Source: Streptomyces zhihengii
GTDB taxonomy: Bacteria; Actinomycetota; Actinomycetes; Streptomycetales; Streptomycetaceae
Assembly (NCBI RefSeq): GCF_016919245.1
Contig: NZ_JAFEJA010000001.1
Location: 248,001 to 312,000 of the forward strand
DNA length: 64,000 nucleotides
Direction of reading: 5' to 3'
A program made the translations under genes and the position numbers. Position 1 is the stretch's first letter, and the number at the start of each line of letters is the position of its first letter. Below the pieces are notes generated by a model, which had not been told where the DNA came from, made no database searches, and worked only from the letters and a program-made list of their open reading frames with translations. This document shows, in pieces, positions 54,460-63,044 of the stretch.

Positions 54460-55710
54460 TCAGGGGCAGTCGGGGACGCCGGGCAGGGTGTTGCCGGGCG
54501 AGCTGATGTAGATCTGGGTGATCCAGCCGCCGTACTGCGGCAGATACGCCCACCAGTCGTTGTCGTACGGGGGGACGGTGACGCGCCCGCCCCGGCCCTG
54601 GCAGCCCACCAGGACCTCGACACCGGCCGGCAGGGTGGTCAGGTGGGCGGAGCCGGTGTCGGCCGCGGCCCGGACGCGTACGCCGCTCCCCCAGGTGCCG
54701 AACCGGGTGCCCGTGGGGCGGACGGCGCCCGGCACGTCGAGGGAGTCGGTGAGGCGGGTGACCTTGCCGTACGCGGTGCCGTAGGGCGTGCCGTCGGGGT
54801 GGAGGGTGAGGACGGCGACGACGGTGCGGTCGCCGGGGCCGACGGTGCCGGTGGTGTGGAGCGCCTCGGACACCAGGTCCAGGGCGGCGGCGCGGGTGCC
54901 GGGGGCGGACACCGGGGCGGGCGTCCGGGCGGCGCGGGACGCGGGGGTTGCGGTGCAGCCGCCGGAGGTGAAGCCGGACCAGCCCTGCTTGACGGCGTGC
55001 GGTCCGTCGAAGGCGGAGGGGATGCCGAAGTACTGGTCGAAGCCGTCGTTCCCGCAGCGGGTGGCGGCGTGCAGCGCGTCCATCACGAACGTGCGCACGG
55101 GGGCCGGCGCGGCGTCCAGGATGTGGCGGTAGACGCGGACGGTGTCGGCCGCCGTGGTCGCCGTGTAGCCCCAGTAGCCGGGGTGGGTGGCGGGCGGCGG
55201 GACCGTGCCGGTGAGGCCGAGGCGGGAGGCCGTGCGGGTGACGACGGCACTGCCGCCGCGGGTGGCCCAGTAGTGGCTCGCCGCGGCGTCGTCGCTGCTG
55301 CGCAGCATGGCGGTGAGGCGCACCCGGTCGGCCTCGGGCAGGGCGGCGGGGCCGCCGTCGCCGAGGACGTCGAGGGCGAGCAGCAGCTTCACCAGCGAGG
55401 CGGACCGGAACTGCCGGTCGGCCTCGTGGAGTTCGGTGAACCTGCCGGTCTGCCGGTCGTACACGGCGACGCCCGCCGTGGTGCCGGCGGGGATCTCGGG
55501 CATGGTGCGGGCGTCCGTTCTCTCGGCGGCCGTTCTCTCGGCGCCCGCTTCGGCGGCGGTCGCCCGCTCGGCGGGGCCGGGCGCCCGGTGGGGTGCCGGG
55601 GAGGCGGCGGCCGGTCCGGTGAGCAGGGCGCCGAACAGGACGAGCAGCGCGGCGGCGGCAGGCACCGTGCCGCGCCGCCGGGGTGCGCCGGGCCGGTGAT
55701 GCTGGGGCAT
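54460..55710 (-). CDS. Secreted serine hydrolase (beta-lactamase-like) with C-terminal LPGVPxC module
   Basis: 416 residues. Signal peptide (VPAAAALLVLFGALLTGPAA) then a class-A beta-lactamase-like domain with SASLVKLLLALDVL (catalytic S-x-x-K) and LRSSDDAAASHYWA (S-D-D in place of S-D-N). A KTG-type triad is represented by VKQGWSGF. This fold is used by beta-lactamases, D,D-peptidases and esterases; which one is not clear. The last 75 residues are the shared module WGSGVRVRAAAD to ITQIYISSPGNTLPGVPDC. Divergent from the M23 peptidase gene. Confidence 0.8.
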   Translation of the reverse strand: MPQHHRPGAPRRRGTVPAAAALLVLFGALLTGPAAASPAPHRAPGPAERATAAEAGAERTAAERTDARTMPEIPAGTTAGVAVYDRQTGRFTELHEADRQFRSASLVKLLLALDVLGDGGPAALPEADRVRLTAMLRSSDDAAASHYWATRGGSAVVTRTASRLGLTGTVPPPATHPGYWGYTATTAADTVRVYRHILDAAPAPVRTFVMDALHAATRCGNDGFDQYFGIPSAFDGPHAVKQGWSGFTSGGCTATPASRAARTPAPVSAPGTRAAALDLVSEALHTTGTVGPGDRTVVAVLTLHPDGTPYGTAYGKVTRLTDSLDVPGAVRPTGTRFGTWGSGVRVRAAADTGSAHLTTLPAGVEVLVGCQGRGGRVTVPPYDNDWWAYLPQYGGWITQIYISSPGNTLPGVPDCP

Positions 55711-55841
55711 GGGTCGGAGGCTCCTCGGGGGCGTGGGGGGGCTGATGGGCCGTCGGACGTGCGGTGCGCGGACGCCAGCGTGAGGAGGACCGGCGTCCGG
55801 CGCAAGGATTTCGTTCCTGGTCGAAGAAGCCCGTCGCGCGC

Positions 55842-55870
55842 TTGTCAGGGCATCGTCCTCCCGTTACGTT
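55842..55870 (+). promoter_or_regulatory. Promoter for M23 peptidase gene
   Basis: TTGTCA (55842-55847), a 17-bp spacer and TACGTT (55865-55870) form a good sigma-70-type promoter 69 bp before the GTG at 55939. The divergent 55711-55938 region has no other strong signal. Confidence 0.6.
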
Positions 55871-55938
55871 CCCGACGTCTCACAGCGCCCCCGTCCGGCG
55901 CGTCGCCGCCCGGCCTCCTCCCCCACCTAGGAGCAATC

Positions 55939-56739
55939 GTGAGGTTCCTCAGACGACTTCCGGCCCTGGCCGCCGCCGCGCTGCTGGCGCTGGCCGGTCT
56001 CTCGGCATCACCGGCGCACGCCGGGGAGGCCGCGGTGACGGCCGCGCCCGCCTTCAAGGCGCCGTACCCCTGCGGGCAGCGGTGGACCTACAGCCACCAC
56101 TCGGCGGAGGTCCGCCGCGCCCTCGACTTCGTGCGCGCCGACGGCGGCGCGACGGCGGGCACGCCGGTGCTCGCCTCGGCGGCGGGCACGGCCACCCGGC
56201 ACTCCCAGCCCAGCGGCGCCGGAAACTACATCGTGGTGGACCACGGCGGCGGCTGGAAGACGTACTACTTCCACCTCGCCGCGTACTCGGTGGCGAACGG
56301 CGCCTGGGTGGGCCAGGGCCAGCAGATCGGCACCACCGGCAGCACCGGCAACTCCTCGGGCGCGCACATCCACTACGAGCAGCTCTACAACGGTGTGGGC
56401 CAGAACATCGTGATCAACGGCGCCGGGCTGTCCTACCCGGGCAGCTACCACCAGGCGTACCTGACGAGCGACAACGGCTGCGGCGGGAGCGGCACCCCGT
56501 TCTCCACCTGGGGCAGCGGTGTCAACGTCCGTGCCGACGCGCGGCTGTCCGCGGCGGTCGTGACCACGCTGGGCGGCCCGACGGCCGTGCGGGTGCTCTG
56601 CCAGAAGCAGGGCGACACCGTCAACGCGGAGGGCTACACCAACAACTGGTGGAGCAAGCTCCGCGACCAGAACGGTTTCATCAGCAACATCTACATCGAC
56701 CATCCCAGCGCCCAGCTCCCCGGCGTGCCGCTCTGCTGA
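55939..56739 (+). CDS. Secreted M23-family peptidoglycan endopeptidase with C-terminal LPGVPxC module
   Basis: 266 residues from GTG 55939 (TAGGAGC upstream). Signal peptide FLRRLPALAAAALLALAGLS. The LytM/M23 zinc site is carried by the HHSAEVRRALDFV stretch and by GAHIHYEQL (H-x-H), with GNYIVVDHGGGWKTYYFHLA between. It should cut peptide bridges of peptidoglycan. The C-terminal module (TWGSGVNVRADARLS to ISNIYIDHPSAQLPGVPLC) is shared with two minus-strand neighbours. Its N-terminus faces them across the 228-bp promoter region. Confidence 0.9.
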   Translation: MRFLRRLPALAAAALLALAGLSASPAHAGEAAVTAAPAFKAPYPCGQRWTYSHHSAEVRRALDFVRADGGATAGTPVLASAAGTATRHSQPSGAGNYIVVDHGGGWKTYYFHLAAYSVANGAWVGQGQQIGTTGSTGNSSGAHIHYEQLYNGVGQNIVINGAGLSYPGSYHQAYLTSDNGCGGSGTPFSTWGSGVNVRADARLSAAVVTTLGGPTAVRVLCQKQGDTVNAEGYTNNWWSKLRDQNGFISNIYIDHPSAQLPGVPLC

Positions 56740-56924
56740 CGCGGCGCCGGGCCGCCGGCCGGCGGCGGTGCACGGGGGCGGGACCGTCCGGGCGGGAGCC
56801 CGGCCGGTCCCGCCGGCACGCGCACCGGCGACGGCCGAATGACATGGCTGCGCCAAGCGCGCGACGCGCATAGACTGCCGCTCGACCGGCGCCGTCAGGC
56901 GCCCCTGACCACCGGGGGTGCGCA

Positions 56925-57923
56925 GTGCTGCGGGTGGACTTCACCAGCCAGGAGCTGGTCCGGCTGCGCGTCGCCGCCGGCGTGGACCCGCTCTGGGAGA
57001 CCGCGCTCAGCCTCCATCTGCTCCAGAACCGGGCCGCCCCGCTCACCTTCGGGCCCTGGCGCCGCGAAGTGGGCGCGGCCCTGCGGCGGTCCGGACTGCT
57101 GCCGGCCGCCCACGACCTGATGCGGCTCTGCCCCGACGGCGCGTACTTCCCCGACTTCCTGACGCCCGGACGCGGGGACGCCGACATCGACACCGCGCTC
57201 GACCTGCTGCTCGCCACGCCCCGGCAGCGGCTGCTCGCCGAACTGACCCGGCTCCACGCCCACACCCGGGGCCCGGTCCCGCCGGGCGTCCGGCTGCTCG
57301 CCGACGGCTGTCCGAAGGCGCTGCGCCGGCTCGGCACCTCACTGCGCGCCTACTACCGCGTCGCCGTCGAGCCCTACCTCCCCGCGATGCGGGCCGAGGC
57401 CGCGACCGACCGGGCGCAGCGGGCCGATGCGGCACTCGCCCACGGCGCCGAGGGCATGCTCACGGGCTACGACGACCTGCCCGGGTGGGAGTACCGGCAG
57501 GGGCGCCTGAGCGCCCCGTATCCCGTGGACCGCGCCCTGCTGCTGCGCGGCAGGGCGCTGACCCTGGTGCCGGCCTTCTTCTGCGTGCGCGCGCCGCTGG
57601 TCCTGGTGAACGAGTCGCTGCCGCCCGTCCTCGTCCATCCGCTCGCGCCCGCCCCCGGCTGGCTGGAGCGGCGGCGCGGCGCCCCGGCCGGGCCGGCGGC
57701 GCAGCTCATCGGCTCCTCGCGCGCCGAGCTGCTGCGGATGCTGAACCACCCCATGACCACCACCGACCTCGCCGCCGCGCTGCGGCTCGCCCCCTCCACG
57801 GCGAGCCGGCACGCCTCGGTGCTCCGCGACGCGGGCCTGCTGCTGTCGCACCGTCAGGGCCTGCGGGTGCTCCACCGCAGGACCCGGCTGGGCGAGGCGT
57901 TCCTCGACGGCGGCCTGGGCTGA
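56925..57923 (+). CDS. ArsR-type winged-helix protein with long N-terminal domain
   Basis: 332 residues from GTG 56925. The C-terminal 80 residues are an ArsR-like winged helix (HPMTTTDLAAALRLAPSTAS then RHASVLRDAGLLLSHRQGLR). The first 240 residues (LRVDFTSQELVRLRVAAGVD, then WETALSLHLLQNRAAPL) match a family of Streptomyces regulators whose N-terminal part probably binds a ligand; its identity is unknown. Head-to-tail with the M23 gene across 185 bp. Confidence 0.85.
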   Translation: MLRVDFTSQELVRLRVAAGVDPLWETALSLHLLQNRAAPLTFGPWRREVGAALRRSGLLPAAHDLMRLCPDGAYFPDFLTPGRGDADIDTALDLLLATPRQRLLAELTRLHAHTRGPVPPGVRLLADGCPKALRRLGTSLRAYYRVAVEPYLPAMRAEAATDRAQRADAALAHGAEGMLTGYDDLPGWEYRQGRLSAPYPVDRALLLRGRALTLVPAFFCVRAPLVLVNESLPPVLVHPLAPAPGWLERRRGAPAGPAAQLIGSSRAELLRMLNHPMTTTDLAAALRLAPSTASRHASVLRDAGLLLSHRQGLRVLHRRTRLGEAFLDGGLG

Positions 57924-57963
57924 GCCCGCGCGGACGTTGGTGCCGTGGGGCGGACGCCGGGGA

Positions 57964-60033
57964 TCAGGCACCCGTCTGCGGACGGACCATCAGCACCGCC
58001 ACGTCGTCCTGCGCCGGGCCCGGCAGGAGTTCGCCGAGCACGCCGTCGCACAGCGCGTCCAGCGGCCGGTCGTGGTCGCGCAGGGCGGCGGCGAGCTTGG
58101 CCATGCCGTGGTCGAGGTCCTGGCCGCGGGTCTCGATGAGGCCGTCCGTGTAGAGGGCCAGCACGCTGCCCGGGGGCAGTTCGACGTGTTCGGCCCGGAA
58201 GTCCTGCCCGCCGGTGCCGAGCGGCGTGCCGGACGAGCCGTCGAGGAAGGCGACGGACCCGCCGGCCGCGACGACGGGCGGCGGATGCCCCGCCCGGGCC
58301 ACCAGGCAGCCGCCGGCAGCCGGGTCGTGCACCGCGTAGACGCAGGTCGCCATCTCGTCCTCGCCCATGTCGGCCACCACCGCGTCCAGCGAGCGGAGCA
58401 TCCGGGCGGGGTCCACGTCGTGCCGGGCGAGGGTGCGCACCGCCGTGCGGAGCTGCCCCATCACGGCCGCCGCGCGCACCCCGTGGCCGACGACGTCCCC
58501 GATGACGAGGCCGGTCCGGCCGCCCGGGAGGGTGATGGCGTCGAACCAGTCGCCGCCGACGTCGTGCTGGCCGGCCGGGAGATAGCGTCCGGTGAGTTCG
58601 AGTCCGACGACGGCGGGCAGCGCGCTGTTGGTCAGGCTGCGCTGGAGGGTGCGGGCCGCCGCGCGCTGGCGGGTGTACATCAGCGCGTTGTCGATGTTGA
58701 GGGCCGCCCGCGCCACCACCTCGTCGATCAGCACCGCGTCCTGGCCTCCGAACGGTTCCCGGCCGGCGAGCCGCGTCACGACGACGGCGCCGAGCACCTT
58801 GCCGCGCGCCACCAGCGGGATCAGCCGCGCCGATCCCAGGGTCATCAGGTACTCGCGCAGCCGGTCGGCGCGCGGATCGGTGACGAGCGCCGGCACGTCG
58901 GCGCGGCCGAGGTCCATGGGGCGCCCGTCGGCGATGACTCGCTCGTAGAAGGACCCGCCGGGGATGCGGGAGGTCATGCCCGCCACCAGCCGGGCCGTGG
59001 GCGCGGACGGGTCGGGGAAGCGCGCGGCCATACGGCGCACCACCCCGCGGGTGGACGCCGCCGACTCGTCGGGGGCGATCAGCTCCTCGAGGAGATGGAC
59101 GTCGGCCGAGTCGGCGAGCCGGGGCACCAGGAGCTCCACGACCTCCTCGGCCGTCCGCGTCAGGTCGAGGGTGGTGCCGATGCGGGTGCCGGCCTCGGCG
59201 AGCAGGGCGAACCGGCGCCGCGCGCGTTCGGCGGCGGCCGCCGCGCGCTGCGCGTGGGTGACGTCGATCAGCGAGGCGATGACCCCGAGCGTGCGCCCGC
59301 TGCCGTCCACCAGCGGCGCGTACGAGCAGGACCAGGTGCGGTCGCGGTCCGGGTCGGCGGGGGTCCGGCCGGTGCGGCGGACGTCGACGACGGCCCGGCC
59401 GCTCTCCATGACCTCGCGCATCATGGCCTCCAGCGCGACGGCGTTCACCCCCGGCACCACGTCGGTGAGCCTGCGCCCCAGGTGCTCCCGGGCGGAGACC
59501 CCGTTCATCCGGGCCAGCGCCTCGTTGACGCGCAGGAAGCGCAGATCGGTGCCGAGGGTGGCCAGGCCGATGGGCGACTGGGTGAAGAGGCTCTCCAGGG
59601 CGGCCAGGGAGTCGCGCATCCGCAGGACCTGCGAGGTCTCGACGGCGATCAGCAGCGCTCCGGCGCGTCCCTGCGCGTCGGCGGCCGGGACGATCCACAT
59701 CTCCATCGTGACCGGGTGCCCGCCGCTGTGGCGCACCGAGAGGGTGCCCACCACCGTCTCCCCCGCGTGGACGCGGCGGGTGAGCTGGTCGGCGAGCTCC
59801 CGGTTGCCCTCGGGCACGAGCAGCTCCGACGCGGGCCTGCCGAGCACGTCCGCGGACCGGTGTCCGAGCAGGTCCTGGGCGGCCAGCGACCACTCGACGA
59901 TGCGGCCCTCCGCGTCCTCGCGCCACAGGGCGATGGGGAGCAGTTCGCGGAGCACACCGGCGTACCCGACAGCGTCCAGGGGCACGTCCGGTGTCCGGCC
60001 CGTCCGGGAGTCCGCGTCCAAGGTCGACCTCAC
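57964..60033 (-). CDS. PAS-PAS-GAF-SpoIIE (PP2C) serine/threonine phosphatase
   Basis: About 689 residues from the GTG at 60033 (GAGAAG nine bases upstream); a longer version from GTG 60075 would add 14 residues. Order: PAS (LLPIALWREDAEGRIVEWSL), PAS (LESLFTQSPIGLATLGTDLR), GAF (RRFALLAEAGTRIGTTLDLT) and a SpoIIE phosphatase with catalytic acidic residues in VGGDWFDAITL, LVIGDVVGHGVRAAAVM, ALYTDGLIETRG and QDDVAVLMV. Such proteins dephosphorylate anti-anti-sigma factors to switch on stress sigma factors. No partner kinase is adjacent. Confidence 0.93.
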   Translation of the reverse strand: MRSTLDADSRTGRTPDVPLDAVGYAGVLRELLPIALWREDAEGRIVEWSLAAQDLLGHRSADVLGRPASELLVPEGNRELADQLTRRVHAGETVVGTLSVRHSGGHPVTMEMWIVPAADAQGRAGALLIAVETSQVLRMRDSLAALESLFTQSPIGLATLGTDLRFLRVNEALARMNGVSAREHLGRRLTDVVPGVNAVALEAMMREVMESGRAVVDVRRTGRTPADPDRDRTWSCSYAPLVDGSGRTLGVIASLIDVTHAQRAAAAAERARRRFALLAEAGTRIGTTLDLTRTAEEVVELLVPRLADSADVHLLEELIAPDESAASTRGVVRRMAARFPDPSAPTARLVAGMTSRIPGGSFYERVIADGRPMDLGRADVPALVTDPRADRLREYLMTLGSARLIPLVARGKVLGAVVVTRLAGREPFGGQDAVLIDEVVARAALNIDNALMYTRQRAAARTLQRSLTNSALPAVVGLELTGRYLPAGQHDVGGDWFDAITLPGGRTGLVIGDVVGHGVRAAAVMGQLRTAVRTLARHDVDPARMLRSLDAVVADMGEDEMATCVYAVHDPAAGGCLVARAGHPPPVVAAGGSVAFLDGSSGTPLGTGGQDFRAEHVELPPGSVLALYTDGLIETRGQDLDHGMAKLAAALRDHDRPLDALCDGVLGELLPGPAQDDVAVLMVRPQTGA

Positions 60034-60138
60034 AGAAGGGAACTTCTCGTACGAAATCACCCTATCCGAGACCACCGGAACGGACCGTGAGCGATGCCGG
60101 ACGCCGTCCGGTGCCCCGGGGCCCCGCCGGGCGGGCGG

Positions 60139-61356
60139 TCAGCCGGCGCCGCGGGGCGCGGTCCGCGCGAGCCAGGCCCCGGTGAAGGCGGCCAGCACCG
60201 TGACACAGGCCGTGAAGGTCAGGCCGGCGTCCCGCAGGCCGAGCCACACGGTCAGCGCCCCCACCCCGATGACGGGCAGCGAGATGCCCGCGTAGGCGAC
60301 CACGAAGAAGGAGGAGACCGTCGCGGCTCGGTGTGCCGCGGGGGCGGCGTCGCCGACCGCCGTCAGTCCCGCGCGGAAGGCGAGGCCCTGGCCGATGCCG
60401 CCGCACACACCCCCGAGCACCAGCAGCGGCAGGGACTTCGCCCACAGCGAGGAGCCGACCAGCAGCAGCCCGGCGACCAGCACCAGACAGCCCAGCGGGA
60501 GGGCGGCCCGGGCCCGGAAGCGCCCGGTCAGCGCCTGTCCGGCGGTCGAGGCGAGGAAGACGCTGAAGACGACGACGCCGCAGACCGCGAGGTTCTTCTC
60601 GCCGAGGGTCTCGGCGAGGAAGCTCGGCGCCACGGCGGTGAACAGCCCGAGCAGGCTGAAGCCGGCGAAGGCCGCCATGGCGGCGGGCGCGAAGACGCCC
60701 CGCACCTGGGGCGGCACGTACAGGCCCTGCGGCTCGGGCCGGGCGCCGGGACGCGCGTCCGCGACCGTCTCCGGCAGCGCCAGCACGACGACGGCCGCGA
60801 CGGCCAGCAGGGCCAGATGCGCCAGGAAGGGCAGGGTCAGCGGCCACGGCGCGTACTCGGCCAGGAAACCGGCGAGCAGCGGGCCGCAGCCGAGGCCTCC
60901 CATGTTCGCCGCCGTCGCCGCGAAGCCCGCCCGCGAGCGCCGGCCGGGGGGCGCGAGCTCCATCACGGTGACGGTGCCCGCCCCGCTGAGCAGCCCCGCC
61001 GAGAAGCCGGACAGCAGCCGGCCCGCGTAGAGGAGCGTCAGCCCCTCCTCCAGGAGGAAGCAGACGGCACTGGCCGCCGCGAACGCCAGCGCGCAGAACA
61101 GCACGGGGCGCCGCCCCGCCCGGTCGGAGTGGTTGCCGGCCAGGAGGAGGGTGAGGATGACGCCGGCCGCGTAGGTGGCGAAGACCAGGGTCACCGTCAG
61201 CTCGGAGAAGCCGAGCTCCTCCCGGTAGAGGCCGTAGAGCGGGGTGGGGAGCGTCGTGCCGGCCATCCCCGCCGCGAAGACCGCGGCCGCCGCGAGGTAC
61301 CCGGGGCGTCGGCGGGAGGTGCGGGTGCTGCTGGCACGCGGGGCGCTTCGGCTCAT
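60139..61356 (-). CDS. MFS transporter
   Basis: 405 residues from ATG 61356. About 12 hydrophobic segments; motif A is LLAGNHSDRAGRRPVLFCAL, and the first helix carries FAAGMAGTTLPTPLYGLYRE, typical of the YcaD/sugar-efflux-like MFS group. The C-terminal domain includes FVVAYAGISLPVIGVGALTV. It should export or import a small organic compound by proton coupling; substrate unknown. Upstream of its start is a 650-bp repeat-filled gap. Confidence 0.92.
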   Translation of the reverse strand: MSRSAPRASSTRTSRRRPGYLAAAAVFAAGMAGTTLPTPLYGLYREELGFSELTVTLVFATYAAGVILTLLLAGNHSDRAGRRPVLFCALAFAAASAVCFLLEEGLTLLYAGRLLSGFSAGLLSGAGTVTVMELAPPGRRSRAGFAATAANMGGLGCGPLLAGFLAEYAPWPLTLPFLAHLALLAVAAVVVLALPETVADARPGARPEPQGLYVPPQVRGVFAPAAMAAFAGFSLLGLFTAVAPSFLAETLGEKNLAVCGVVVFSVFLASTAGQALTGRFRARAALPLGCLVLVAGLLLVGSSLWAKSLPLLVLGGVCGGIGQGLAFRAGLTAVGDAAPAAHRAATVSSFFVVAYAGISLPVIGVGALTVWLGLRDAGLTFTACVTVLAAFTGAWLARTAPRGAG

Positions 61357-62012
61357 GCGGCTCACCCTAGGCACGCCCCGCCCCCGCTCCCGGCACCCGC
61401 CGCGCGGGCGCGGCCGGGGGCCTCCCGGCGGGGGGGCCGGGTGGGCGGACGGCGGGGCGCCCCCGGCCCGCCGCGGGCCCGCGAAGGGGCCCGGCCCGCC
61501 CGGTCCGAGGGGCACTGCCCCTCAGCCGACAAGCCCGGCACGGGCCGGACCCGGAACCGGAGACGCAGCTCACCGGGGGGTCTGCCGGACGGCCCCGGCT
61601 CCATGCCCCGGCCGGGCCGGCCGCCGCGAGCGGGCGGCACGCGGGACATCGCCAGGCTGCGCCGGCGCCACCCCGGCACGGGCCGGGCGGGAGCCGGAGC
61701 CGCCACACGCGCGGCCCGCACGCGACGAGTCGCGCGCCGCGGCCCGGAACGCAACGGGACCGCACAGCAGCCACCGCGGCCCGCACGGGACACGTGGGCG
61801 CCGCAGGCCCCGGCACGGGCCGGGCGGGAGCCGGAGCCGCCACACGCGCGGCCCGCACGCGACGAGTCGCGCGCCGCGGCCCGGAACGCAACGGGGCCGC
61901 ACAGCAGCCACCGCGGCCCGCACGGGACACGTGGGCGCCGCAGGCCCCGGCACGGGCCGGAGCCGATGCCGGGTCCGGGGGCCGGGGGCCGGGCCCCGGC
62001 ACAGGCCGGGGG
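61357..62012. repeat. 656-bp intergenic region with 137-bp tandem duplication
   Basis: Two almost identical 137-bp units cover about 61675-61811 and 61812-61948 (one mismatch noted) and a third partial copy begins at 61949. The unit starts GGCACGGGCCGGGCGGGAGC and includes the CACGCGACGAGTCGCGCG palindrome-like core. The first 318 bp hold no repeat and no gene. The region lies between two minus-strand genes and reading frames through it are repeat artefacts. Confidence 0.85.
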
Positions 62013-62852
62013 TCAGCGGGTGCGGACGGCGGTGACCGTGAAGCGTTCGACCTCCGCGACGTGGCCGCCCGTCGAGGCGACGACGGTCAGGACCGGGTCA
62101 CGGGCGCCGGAGAAGGTGACCGTGGACGTCCACGGCTGGTTCCGGCCGCCCGCCGAGAGGCAGCAGGTGGTGCCGAGGACCTTCTCGGTGGACGGCTGGC
62201 GCACGTCCACCCGGACGGACTCGTCGACGCCGGTGATCCGCCCGCCCGCGCGCAGCGGCGTGCCGACGGTCGCGCCGTAGGCCGGGGAGGTCAGCGAGAA
62301 GTCCGCCTCGTCGGTGCCGACCACCTCCCAGGGCGCGTCGGGACCGGCGCCGTAGCGCACCAGATGGATGACGGCCGCCGTGCCCGAGCCCTCGGTGCCG
62401 CTCGGCCCGACGCCGACGCGCGCCTCCCGGCCGGTGACGTCCCGCGAGGTGACCCGGTCGATCCCGGAGAAGCCGAGGTAGCCCTGGGTGAAGGAGAGCG
62501 CGGTCTGCTCCGGGTCGCGGTGCCAGGGCTGGCTGCCGTCGGAACGGAACGCGCGCTCCCAGCTCCCGGCCTCGGCGAGGGTGGCGAACGGCCACAGCGG
62601 CTGGAGACCGGGGAAGCCGGGCAGCGCCTCGCCCCGGCCGGTGGGCGCCGTGGAGGGCGACGGGGTGGCGGGAGCGTCGTCCGCCGTGGGAGGCGGCGAG
62701 GGCGAGCCGGTCCCGGTCGGCGAGGCGGGTGCCGGGCCGGTCGGGGAGCCGGCCGTGTCGCCGGCGGCGTCGGATCCGGAGCATGCCGCGGTGAGCACGA
62801 GAAGCGTCGCGGCGGTCAGGCCGAGGAGCCGGGGCGGGAGCCAGGTGCGCAT
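62013..62852 (-). CDS. Predicted lipoprotein, unknown function
   Basis: 279 residues from ATG 62852. The lipobox is TAACSG after a hydrophobic stretch (LLGLTAATLLVLTAACSG), so it is lipid-anchored on the membrane surface. Residues 20-75 are Pro/Ser/Thr-rich linker. The folded part has TALSFTQGYLGFSGIDRVTS and PAYGATVGTPLRAGGRITGV, and a CC pair (GTTCCLS). No known family is recognised; it may bind a substrate for an extracellular or wall process. Confidence 0.85.
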   Translation of the reverse strand: MRTWLPPRLLGLTAATLLVLTAACSGSDAAGDTAGSPTGPAPASPTGTGSPSPPPTADDAPATPSPSTAPTGRGEALPGFPGLQPLWPFATLAEAGSWERAFRSDGSQPWHRDPEQTALSFTQGYLGFSGIDRVTSRDVTGREARVGVGPSGTEGSGTAAVIHLVRYGAGPDAPWEVVGTDEADFSLTSPAYGATVGTPLRAGGRITGVDESVRVDVRQPSTEKVLGTTCCLSAGGRNQPWTSTVTFSGARDPVLTVVASTGGHVAEVERFTVTAVRTR

Positions 62853-63044
62853 CGATCCCCCAGGGAGGCTGTGCGGTGGGTCACATCGGTCGTACAGCCA
62901 TGGTGCACCACCCGGGGGCAAGCGCGGGCCCCGGCGCGGCGCCGCCGGGGGCCAAGGCGGCCCGGGTGGCGCGCGGTTCGGGTGTGCGGCGGGCCGGGCG
63001 GGCGCCCGCGTGCGCCCGCCCCGCCCACCCGCGCCGCACCGGCC

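Noticed and set aside
61357..62012. Coding frames across the 137-bp repeats
   Set aside because: They consist of repeated Arg/Pro/Ala-rich residues produced by the repeat and lack ribosome-binding sites.
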